This document shows positions 1 to 5,050 of a stretch of DNA of 5,753 nucleotides, one piece after another. Each line of letters begins with the position of its first letter. Position 1 is the stretch's first letter. The translations under genes and the position numbers were made by a program. The stretch is taken from contig VBHV01000088.1 of assembly GCA_005881995.1 (NCBI GenBank), forward strand, positions 1 through 5,753, read 5' to 3'. The notes beneath the pieces were generated by a model. That model ran no database searches. It had not been told where the DNA came from and saw nothing but the letters and a program-made list of their open reading frames with translations. This stretch comes from Chloroflexota bacterium. Lineage in GTDB: Bacteria > Chloroflexota > Ktedonobacteria > Ktedonobacterales > Ktedonobacteraceae.

Positions 1-1245
1 ACTTTCTGGCATAGCCTTATCGGAGTCGATAAAGAGAATAAGGCGCTTACACCCGTACTCATCTGGGAAGATAGTCGTTCGCGCCGGGCGGTTGCGGAGT
101 TATGCCAGCAGCTGGACCCCCAGGCGATTCACCAGCGGACCGGAGCGCGGCTGCATACGAGCTACTGGCCCGCTAAGTTGTTCTGGCTGGCAACAGCCAT
201 GCCAGATAGTTTTAGCAATACGGCTCAATGGCTTTCCTTCGGTGAATACCTGCATCGCCGCTTTTTAGGGAAGTCAGTTTGTAGTCTCTCGATGGCCTCC
301 GGTACCGGTATGCTGGTGACTCGCGCTCGCTCCTGGGATAGCGAACTGCAGCGCGTAGTGGGTGTGCCGCCGGGGCAGTTCCCGCCCTTGGGCGATTTGC
401 GCGATAGCGTGCAAGGCTTAGTACCTGAGTTTGCGTCGCGCTGGCCCGCCCTGCGCGATGTCCCCTGGTTTCCCGCCATCGGTGATGGAGCGGCGGCCAA
501 CGTGGGTTCGGGCTGCGCCTCGGAAGAGAACTGGGCGCTTACGATTGGCACCTCCAGCGCTATACGCGTGGTGGTCTCGCCCGACGAGGTGGTGCCCTCC
601 ACCGGCCTCTGGCTCTACCTGCTGGATGCACGACGCGGCCTGCTCGGAGGGGCATTGAGCGAGGGAGGGAATCTCCTGGCGTGGCTCGAAGCAACCATAA
701 AGTTACCCCCGCTAATCGCGGCCGATCCGCTGATCGCGGCTCTTTCCCCAGATGGACATGGCCTGACCATCCTGCCCTTTATCACGGGCGAACGTAGCCC
801 TGGCTGGCATACCGGTGCGGCTATGGACATTATCGGCCTCAACGCGCATACAACACCCGCTGACATCCTGCGCGCGAGCCTGGAAGCCATTGCCTACCAA
901 CTGAATATGGTCTACGATGAATTGCTGCAATCAACCGCACAGCGTGAAATTGCTCCCACACTCATCGGCAGCGGGGGCGCGTTGCTCAATTCACCTACAC
1001 TGCAAAGTATTCTCGCCAATACTCTCGATACGCCCCTCTATCCCTCGCTCGAAAGGGAAGCCTCTGCTCGGGGTGTTGCACTGCTGGCATTGGAGGGCCT
1101 GGATATTGTTTCTGATGTCGCCCAGGTTCCGGTGAAACTGGAAGCTCCTGTGCTGCCTGAGGAGAGGTTGCACACCATTTATCAATTGGGTGCAGAACGC
1201 CAGAAGAAGCTATACCAGGTGCTTTTGGAAAATACGTGGCAATAA
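1..1245 (+). CDS. FGGY-family carbohydrate kinase, gluconokinase-like (5' truncated by window edge)
   Basis: The reading frame is open from base 1 to the TAA at 1243-1245, giving 414 visible residues. FGGY kinases run to about 490-510, so some 80-95 N-terminal residues, including the first phosphate-binding loop, lie outside the window. Members of this family transfer phosphate from ATP to a sugar or sugar acid in the cytoplasm. Visible landmarks, numbered from the first visible residue, are an LHTSYWPAKL segment around 55-62, GDGAAAN at 161-167 with the presumed catalytic base Asp162, the phosphate-binding TIGTSSA at 181-187, and the adenosine-side IGSGGALLNSP at 322-332 followed by EASARGVALLALEG. 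The WHS near the start, the ALTPVLIWEDSRS stretch and the PFITGERSPGW segment resemble FGGY gluconokinases, so gluconate is the best substrate guess. Family assignment is firm; substrate is inferred. An internal TTG at 178 is not the real start, because homologous sequence continues upstream of it. It converges with the sigma gene. Confidence 0.9.
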   Translation, partial: TFWHSLIGVDKENKALTPVLIWEDSRSRRAVAELCQQLDPQAIHQRTGARLHTSYWPAKLFWLATAMPDSFSNTAQWLSFGEYLHRRFLGKSVCSLSMASGTGMLVTRARSWDSELQRVVGVPPGQFPPLGDLRDSVQGLVPEFASRWPALRDVPWFPAIGDGAAANVGSGCASEENWALTIGTSSAIRVVVSPDEVVPSTGLWLYLLDARRGLLGGALSEGGNLLAWLEATIKLPPLIAADPLIAALSPDGHGLTILPFITGERSPGWHTGAAMDIIGLNAHTTPADILRASLEAIAYQLNMVYDELLQSTAQREIAPTLIGSGGALLNSPTLQSILANTLDTPLYPSLEREASARGVALLALEGLDIVSDVAQVPVKLEAPVLPEERLHTIYQLGAERQKKLYQVLLENTWQ

Positions 1246-1264
1246 ATGTTAACCTCAACCATTC

Positions 1265-1295
1265 AAAAAAAATACCGAGCATTTTGCGCGGTATT
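1265..1295 (-). terminator. Rho-independent terminator for the sigma-factor gene
   Basis: Read on the minus strand, AATACCG (1295-1289) pairs with CGGTATT (1277-1271), with an inner GC/GC pair past one mismatch and a 5-nt loop at 1281-1285. The stem runs directly into a T tract formed by the A-run at 1265-1272. It lies about 125 nt beyond the sigma stop codon. On the plus strand the same hairpin is followed only by TTTGC, so termination of the kinase transcript there would be weaker; a bidirectional role between convergent genes is possible. Confidence 0.65.
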
Positions 1296-1370
1296 TGCAC
1301 ACTATTTCAACTTGATCAATGCAGGCTTTCAGTGGATTGCAGAACGGCCCACGCAAAATGAGCCGTATTT
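1270..1370. repeat. Imperfect long-range inverted repeat flanking the first 21-bp repeat
   Basis: The 19 bp at 1270-1288 are the reverse complement of 1352-1370 at 16 of 19 positions; the core CGCAAAATG is identical. The left arm overlaps the terminator hairpin and the right arm runs into the second 21-bp repeat. Direct and inverted copies of related sequence in one short gap suggest a palindromic intergenic element that has partly rearranged. There is no transposase or open frame inside it. Confidence 0.5.
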
Positions 1371-1385
1371 GCACACTATTTCAAC
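1291..1385 (+). repeat. Pair of perfect 21-bp direct repeats
   Basis: An identical 21-bp unit beginning GTATTTGCACAC and ending TTTCAAC occurs at 1291-1311 and 1365-1385, 74 bp apart start to start, in the gap between the convergent kinase and sigma genes. The DNA between the copies is not repeated. Identity over 21 bp is well beyond chance in a gap of this size. The pattern is typical of a dispersed intergenic element or the remnant of a small mobile repeat; I cannot name a family. Confidence 0.75.
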
Positions 1386-1419
1386 CCCACTATCAGATAC
1401 CCTCATTCTTGTTTATACC

Positions 1420-2640
1420 TTATCCGCGTAGCCGCTCCAGGACGGGGGGCTGGCGGAGTTTAGCCAGAGCGCCAGCTTCGATCTGGCGGACTCGTTCGCG
1501 AGTGATGCCTAGTTCGCGTCCCACCTGTTCGAGTGGGTGGGCCTGGCTGTTGCCGAGGCCGAAGCGTAACTGCAAGACCAGGCGCTCGCGCGGGGTCAGC
1601 ACGGATTCGAGGACGCGCTGCACTTCGTCTTTCAAGGTTTGCGTGGTGGCGATATCTTCGGGCGAAGCCGATTCGGTATCGGCAAGCACATCTCCCAGTT
1701 CCTGCTCTTCGTCTTCACCGACGGGCAGTTCGAGCGAAACTGGTGCCCCTGGGGCCGCCTGGAGTTCAACCATGCGGATGGGGTCTAAGCCGGTCGCCTC
1801 GGCCAGTTCCTGTTCGGTTGGTTCGCGACCAAGTTCCTGCAGGAGGCGCTGGCGTTCGCGGCGAATGCGATTGAGCGCGGTGTTGACGTAGACGGGCAGG
1901 CGAATGGTGCGGCCTTTGTCGGCAACGGCGCGGCTGATGGCCTGGCGAATCCACCACGTAGCGTGAGTGGAGAAGCGATGCCCGCGCCGCCAGTCGTAGC
2001 GTTGTACCGCGCGGATCAGTCCAATATTGCCCTCTTGAATCAGGTCGAGCAGCGTCAATCCGCGACCAACGTAGCGTTTGGCGATGCTCACGACCAGGCG
2101 CAAGTTTGCCAGGATGAATTGCTTCATGGCATCGCGGTCGCCCGCTTCAATGCGCTTGGCCAGTTCGATTTCCCGATCGTGCGTAATCATGGGTACGCGG
2201 CCAATTTCCCGTAGATAAGTCATGACGGCATCCGATTCACCTGCGTCAGCCGGGTTCACGGCATGTTCGTCCTGATCTTCAGACCGGCGCCGCCGCATGG
2301 GTACACGTCGCGAAGGTGAAACATCTTCGGCGCTCATGGTCGGTAGGGAAAGGATGGAGGTGGTTTCCATTGTGGGTGAACTTGGACCTTGAGCCAATTC
2401 TTCCTGCATATCGTGCATATCCTCTAGCTCAAGAGGCGCGGTGTCCATATTCGCGATGTCCTCTTCTAACTCCGGTTCATCTTTGCCAGGGCCCTCTCCA
2501 TCATCCTCAATATATGGAAGATCCTTCGTCAGCAATCGTCCAACGATATCGTTGTATTGCTTAGTCAGATCGTTATTCATTTGTTTTGTATCATCCAGGG
2601 TAAGCGTAGCGTCAGGTGTAGCTAGCTGTAGATCAATCAT
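1420..2640 (-). CDS. RNA polymerase sigma-70 factor, RpoD/SigA type (group 1 or 2)
   Basis: This 406-residue protein directs RNA polymerase core to promoters. In order it has a long acidic N-terminal stretch (about 43-80), a basic cluster RRVPMRRRR (111-119), region 1.2 around MTYLREIGRVP (140-150), region 2 from about 171 to 247 with LLDLIQEGNIGLIRAV (197-212) and ATWWIRQAI (227-235), region 3 (about 255-330) with an acidic 3.2 finger near 308-321, and region 4 (338-400) ending in the helix-turn-helix LEQVGRELGITRERVRQIEA (370-389). The start is ATG at 2640, preceded by GGAGGGC at 2652-2646 with 5 nt spacing. Family placement is secure. Whether it is the primary factor or an alternative one is uncertain. 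Residues equivalent to E. coli Y425, Y430, H455 and E458 are His221, His226, Tyr251 and Thr254, and T440 is Ser236, while W433, W434 and Q437 are kept. That favours a group 2 or lineage-divergent factor. It has its own promoter and terminator and is monocistronic. Confidence 0.95.
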   Translation of the reverse strand: MIDLQLATPDATLTLDDTKQMNNDLTKQYNDIVGRLLTKDLPYIEDDGEGPGKDEPELEEDIANMDTAPLELEDMHDMQEELAQGPSSPTMETTSILSLPTMSAEDVSPSRRVPMRRRRSEDQDEHAVNPADAGESDAVMTYLREIGRVPMITHDREIELAKRIEAGDRDAMKQFILANLRLVVSIAKRYVGRGLTLLDLIQEGNIGLIRAVQRYDWRRGHRFSTHATWWIRQAISRAVADKGRTIRLPVYVNTALNRIRRERQRLLQELGREPTEQELAEATGLDPIRMVELQAAPGAPVSLELPVGEDEEQELGDVLADTESASPEDIATTQTLKDEVQRVLESVLTPRERLVLQLRFGLGNSQAHPLEQVGRELGITRERVRQIEAGALAKLRQPPVLERLRG

Positions 2641-2837
2641 ATTGCGCCCTCCATGAACAGTAGTATCTCAAGCAGCAAGATAGCAGTATCTTCCGTCGGT
2701 TCGGTCCTACACTCAGGGAAAGCGGTCCTTCGATTTGGACACTGAGTCCGAATACCGAGTGGGAGGAAGTCTATGACGCACAAGTTCTGTCTCTCTACTA
2801 TTAGAAACACAGAGACAACAGGAAATATTCCTTCGCT
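2641..2837 (-). other. Long 5' leader of the sigma gene
   Basis: If transcription starts about 7 nt after the -10 box, near 2837, the message carries a leader of about 195 nt. It contains a possible hairpin at 2819-2784, where GTTGTCTCT pairs with AGAGAC-AG-AAC with a 2-nt bulge. There is also a small GGAC/GTCC stem at 2749-2737 that competes with a longer-range ACTCAG/CTGAGT pairing (2747-2711). AGGACCG occurs twice (minus strand, near 2728 and 2707). I recognise no known riboswitch, and there is no convincing gene here. Confidence 0.4.
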
Positions 2838-2843
2838 GTACTA

Positions 2844-2872
2844 ATTATAACGCAAAACCGTCTTTTCATCAA
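2844..2872 (-). promoter_or_regulatory. Sigma-70-type promoter of the sigma gene
   Basis: Minus strand: -35 TTGATG at 2872-2867, exactly 17 bp, then a perfect -10 TATAAT at 2849-2844. It lies upstream of, and points toward, the sigma gene starting at 2640. The strength of both boxes and the ideal spacing make this the best promoter in the window. Confidence 0.75.
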
Positions 2873-2892
2873 CTGATTGCCGCATCAGTTGA
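2869..2892. promoter_or_regulatory. Perfect 9+9 bp palindrome over the -35 box: candidate operator
   Basis: TCAACTGAT at 2869-2877 and ATCAGTTGA at 2884-2892 form a perfect inverted repeat with a 6-bp centre. The left arm overlaps four bases of the -35 hexamer, and the centre lies about 43 bp before the predicted transcription start. This placement suits a dimeric regulator. A terminator for the upstream DedA unit is the alternative, but no T tract follows directly on the minus strand (TGAAAAG follows). On the plus strand GTTTTCC follows, but no plus-strand gene ends nearby. Confidence 0.5.
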
Positions 2893-2900
2893 GTTTTCCT

Positions 2901-3000
2901 TCTCCTTTCATCCTGCGTGCTTGCGCGTGACTGCTTATAAAGATATACGTACTCCTTTCATCCTGCATGCTTGCGCGTGACTGCTTATATAGATATACGT
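2901..3000. repeat. Two tandem 50-bp repeats
   Basis: The units 2901-2950 and 2951-3000 abut exactly and agree at 47 of 50 positions. They differ at 2901/2951, 2917/2967 and 2940/2990. Each contains CTCCTTTCATCCTGC, a TTGCGCGTGACTGC segment and an AT-rich end with GATATACGT. They fill the gap between the DedA stop codon (3008) and the palindrome at the sigma promoter. 50 is not a multiple of 3 and no frame with gene character crosses them. They could be a duplicated regulatory site or a recent slippage product. Confidence 0.85.
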
Positions 3001-3007
3001 ATGAAGG

Positions 3008-3727
3008 TTAAGAAAGTGGCAAATGGCCGGATGATGGCGCGGGCGGATCTATGATAGGGGCAACATCAGTAACATTCTGGACCTCGGTGAGCCGGTGTCC
3101 AGTTTTTACCCGTTGAACACTGCACATATAGCGTATCAAACGTATCAGCAGGACAATCACGAGCAGTAGACCAACCACGAAGAGCGAGAAGGCTCCAAGC
3201 ACGTCTCCCACTGCTTCCCAGCTCGCACCAAAGGCAAAGCCGAGCGCTAGTGGTATGACTACACCCACTGCTTCGCCAGGGATATCGCAGAAAAGGAAAT
3301 AGCGAAAGGGAAAGAGTTCTATGCCTGAGAGCAGGTTGATAATTCCCCCTAACGCCGAAAAGAGGAAGCGACTGAGAAAGATGGCCCAGCCACCGCGCCG
3401 TTTGAAATAAAGGCGAGAACGAGCGACGGTACGTGGAGAGATAAAGCGTTTGCCAGACCTGGATTGTTCCAGCCATTCCAGCGGCTTACTTCCCAGGAGG
3501 CGCCCGATGAGGTAGCCCAGACAATCACCGGCAACCGATGCGCTGGTAGCAATGAGGGCCAGGACGATAACGTTAAAATCGCCAAGCGCGGCAAATGCGC
3601 CAGCCGCGAGTAATACGAGACCAATAGGAAGTGGTAGGCCGACGGCAGCAACAAAGATGGAGAGCCAGAGCGCCGGATAGCCATAGCTTTGTAAGCTGTT
3701 TAGTAAAGTCGAGAGGAATATGCTCAA
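3008..3727 (-). CDS. DedA-family (VTT/SNARE-associated domain) integral membrane protein
   Basis: This is a 239-residue inner-membrane protein of the DedA family, whose members are linked to lipid-carrier flipping and proton-dependent membrane homeostasis. Hydrophobic segments lie near 18-48, 52-72, 115-135, 151-168 and 177-198. Family landmarks are GLPLPIGLVLLAAG (30-43), GDCLGYLIGRLLG (67-79) and the FLSRF helix (117-121). The tail after about 200 is polar and proline-rich, probably cytoplasmic. The start is TTG at 3727, supported by AGGGAGG at 3742-3736 with 8 nt spacing and by a 4-base overlap (TTGA) with the upstream gene's stop, implying translational coupling. Compared with the usual RF-x-P-x-x-R motif, Arg120 is kept but the position of the second arginine is Leu126 and the proline is Phe123, so transport mechanism may differ from E. 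coli YqjA-like members. No clear terminator follows it. Confidence 0.88.
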   Translation of the reverse strand: MSIFLSTLLNSLQSYGYPALWLSIFVAAVGLPLPIGLVLLAAGAFAALGDFNVIVLALIATSASVAGDCLGYLIGRLLGSKPLEWLEQSRSGKRFISPRTVARSRLYFKRRGGWAIFLSRFLFSALGGIINLLSGIELFPFRYFLFCDIPGEAVGVVIPLALGFAFGASWEAVGDVLGAFSLFVVGLLLVIVLLIRLIRYMCSVQRVKTGHRLTEVQNVTDVAPIIDPPAPSSGHLPLS

Positions 3728-4137
3728 GGCTTCTTCCTCCCTGTCGGTGGCTGCCCTTTATCGTGCTGGGTATTGCCGATATGGGGTGTATGCTGCTTGC
3801 GGTAGGTCACGATAGCTCTCTGAATATCATGAATCAGGCTATCGACAGGACGGTTATATTGATCCGCGAGAGCACGCAGCGTGGTATGACGCGTTGACTG
3901 CCTGTCGCGAATATGCAGCCATTGGTCGAGATAGTTTTCGGGAACGTGGTAGACACGCGCTATGTAGGGAAGGGTCATCCAGTCACCAATGGTGCTCACG
4001 TCGCCGGACGTCGCCAGATTTCTGCTCTCTTCAAAGCGCTGGATAGCCTGCACTGTCTGCAATGCACAGAAAATGGTCGCTCCTAGAGCGAGGCATAGCA
4101 GTATCCCTGTGCCAATCAGTTTAATACGCGCACTCAC
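3724..4137 (-). CDS. Uncharacterised membrane-anchored protein with internal duplication
   Basis: I do not recognise this 137-residue protein. Residues 7-28 form one hydrophobic segment that would act as a signal anchor; few residues precede it. The rest is soluble. Two copies of a helix-turn-helix-like pattern, T-L-x4-A-x2-Y-x2-P-x3-L, occur at 55-70 and 86-101, exactly 31 residues apart; the first is preceded by GDWM. The spacing (TL, A, Y, L) also recalls the first half of a LysM repeat, but the rest of that fold is not evident. The tail is polar and ends GRKKP. The start is GTG at 4137, with AGGAG at 4151-4147 and 9 nt spacing. Its stop overlaps the DedA start by 4 bases, so it is probably co-translated and may work with DedA at the membrane (inference). 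Confidence 0.75.
   Translation of the reverse strand: MSARIKLIGTGILLCLALGATIFCALQTVQAIQRFEESRNLATSGDVSTIGDWMTLPYIARVYHVPENYLDQWLHIRDRQSTRHTTLRALADQYNRPVDSLIHDIQRAIVTYRKQHTPHIGNTQHDKGQPPTGRKKP
3736..3742 (-). promoter_or_regulatory. Ribosome binding site fixing the TTG start of the DedA gene
   Basis: AGGGAGG on the minus strand ends 8 nt before TTG at 3727. It lies within the end of the upstream coding sequence. This strong site, together with the stop/start overlap, is why the TTG was chosen. Confidence 0.7.
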
Positions 4138-4167
4138 TAATGGCCGCTCCTAACATGGGCGTGTTAA

Positions 4168-4173
4168 ATCATA
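4168..4173 (-). promoter_or_regulatory. Possible -10 box for the anchored-protein/DedA unit
   Basis: TATGAT on the minus strand (4173-4168) matches five of six -10 positions and sits 30 bp before the GTG start. No good -35 box is found at 16-18 bp upstream, so this is only a candidate. Confidence 0.25.
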
Positions 4174-4198
4174 AATGGGCTTTATCAAACCCCTACAC

Positions 4199-4227
4199 TT
4201 GACGATGTGAGAACTCTACCCTAGAAT
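4199..4227 (+). promoter_or_regulatory. Promoter of the dUTPase operon
   Basis: TTGACG at 4199-4204, a 17-bp spacer, and TAGAAT at 4222-4227, five of six matches in each box. The predicted transcription start falls at about 4233-4235, at or next to the ATG at 4235, so the transcript would have almost no leader if that start codon is used. Confidence 0.7.
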
Positions 4228-4234
4228 AGCAGAT

Positions 4235-4684
4235 ATGAACATATCCGTGCAACCGTTACAGGTTATGATCAAACGCATCGATAAAGATTTACCACTGCCC
4301 ACTTATGCTACAGCCGGGTCAGTGGGGTTCGATCTGCTCTGTCGTGAAGATACGGAGATCGCGCCGCGTACCATCGAACTGATCCCCAGCAACGTGATTG
4401 TGCGTATACCACAAGGGTATATGCTGATGCTGACGCTCAGGAGCAGCACCCCGCTGCGCAAAGGTCTGCTAATTCCCAATGGGTTGGGCATCATCGATCA
4501 AGATTACTGCGGCGAAGGGGATGAATTGAAGGTGCAGGTACTCAATTTCCGCGAAGAGGCGGTGCTGGTCAAGCGTGGAGAGCGCATTGCCCAGGGCATA
4601 TTTGTTCCTATACAGCGTGTCACCTGGACCGAAGTTGAGGAAATGGGCAAAGGTCGAGGCGGTTTTGGCAGCACAGGTGCCTGA
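4235..4684 (+). CDS. dut: dUTP diphosphatase (dUTPase), trimeric family
   Basis: The enzyme hydrolyses dUTP to dUMP and pyrophosphate in the cytoplasm, keeping uracil out of DNA and supplying dUMP for thymidylate synthesis. All five motifs are present in 149 residues: motif 1 ATAGSVGFDL (25-34), motif 2 LRSSTPLRKG (69-78), motif 3 GIIDQDYCGEGDE (85-97) with catalytic Asp88 and uracil-pocket Tyr91, motif 4 RGERIAQGIFVP (114-125), and the glycine-rich motif 5 GRGGFGSTG (140-148) that closes over the phosphates. Length is normal for the homotrimeric class. The start is uncertain. ATG 4235 adds ten residues of poor family likeness; ATG 4265 would give a protein opening MIKRIDKDLPLP, closer to the usual family beginning. 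Neither has a good Shine-Dalgarno site: the first could be leaderless, and the second has only AGG 2 nt away. It is first gene of the plus-strand operon. Confidence 0.95.
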   Translation: MNISVQPLQVMIKRIDKDLPLPTYATAGSVGFDLLCREDTEIAPRTIELIPSNVIVRIPQGYMLMLTLRSSTPLRKGLLIPNGLGIIDQDYCGEGDELKVQVLNFREEAVLVKRGERIAQGIFVPIQRVTWTEVEEMGKGRGGFGSTGA

Positions 4685-4709
4685 ATGTGCAGGTGAGAGC
4701 AGGTATACA

Positions 4710-5036
4710 ATGCAAGATTACTACAAGACCCTCGAAGTTTCACCCACAGCGACGTTGACAGAAATCAAGCGCTCCTATCGTCGTCTCGCGCGGCAGTATC
4801 ATCCTGATCTTAATCAAAAAGCTCTGGATAGCCACATCAAACGTCTCAATGAAGCCTACGAAGTCTTACGCGACCCCGTCAAACGCGCTGCCTATGATGA
4901 TCGGCGCGCCGAGGCAGCTCTCCGCGCTAAACTGCGTCGCCAGCAAGCGCAGGCCAGGAGCGAGCCGCAAATGACATGGGTCGAGGGCTTCTTCGGTTTT
5001 GTGCAAGAACTGAAAAAGGGATTAAATGAGGAATAG
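4710..5036 (+). CDS. J-domain protein (DnaJ-like co-chaperone, J-domain only)
   Basis: This 108-residue protein has an N-terminal J domain (about 3-64) with the DYYKTLEVSPTAT opening, the helix II stretch RSYRRLARQY (21-30), the essential HPD triad at 31-33, and NEAYEVLRDPVKRAAYD (47-63). J domains stimulate Hsp70 (DnaK) ATPase. The glycine/phenylalanine linker, zinc fingers and C-terminal substrate domains of full DnaJ are missing, so it is a class III co-chaperone, not DnaJ itself. After a charged helix (about 65-85) it ends in an aromatic WVEGFFGFVQELKKG segment that could be an amphipathic docking helix. The start chosen is ATG 4710, because the J domain begins right there; the frame remains open upstream to 4575 but overlaps the dUTPase gene. 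An AGG at 4701-4703 gives a modest ribosome site. It lies 25 nt after the dUTPase stop, same operon. Confidence 0.9.
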   Translation: MQDYYKTLEVSPTATLTEIKRSYRRLARQYHPDLNQKALDSHIKRLNEAYEVLRDPVKRAAYDDRRAEAALRAKLRRQQAQARSEPQMTWVEGFFGFVQELKKGLNEE

Positions 5037-5050
5037 GAAAGGATGCCCCG

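Noticed and set aside
225..602. Minus-strand open frames within the kinase gene
   Set aside because: Shadows of the FGGY kinase, which has conserved motifs over the whole stretch.
1319..1891. Open frame on the plus strand opposite the sigma gene
   Set aside because: Low-complexity Arg/Ser-rich translation that mirrors the antisense of a clear sigma-70 gene; no family likeness.
1963..2214. Plus-strand open frame inside the sigma gene
   Set aside because: Antisense shadow of regions 2.1-2.4; no ribosome site or recognisable domain.
2637..2654. Five-codon minus-strand mini-ORF whose TGA overlaps the sigma ATG
   Set aside because: It contains the sigma gene's own Shine-Dalgarno site and has no convincing ribosome site of its own; likely chance.
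2901..3000. Tandem repeat considered as a CRISPR array
   Set aside because: The units abut with no spacers and there are only two; no cas genes in the window.
3066..3476. Alternative minus-strand frames within the DedA gene
   Set aside because: Out of frame with a clear membrane protein and without domain features.
4575..4709. N-terminal extension of the J-domain protein
   Set aside because: Overlaps the dUTPase gene in another frame; the J domain starts exactly at ATG 4710.
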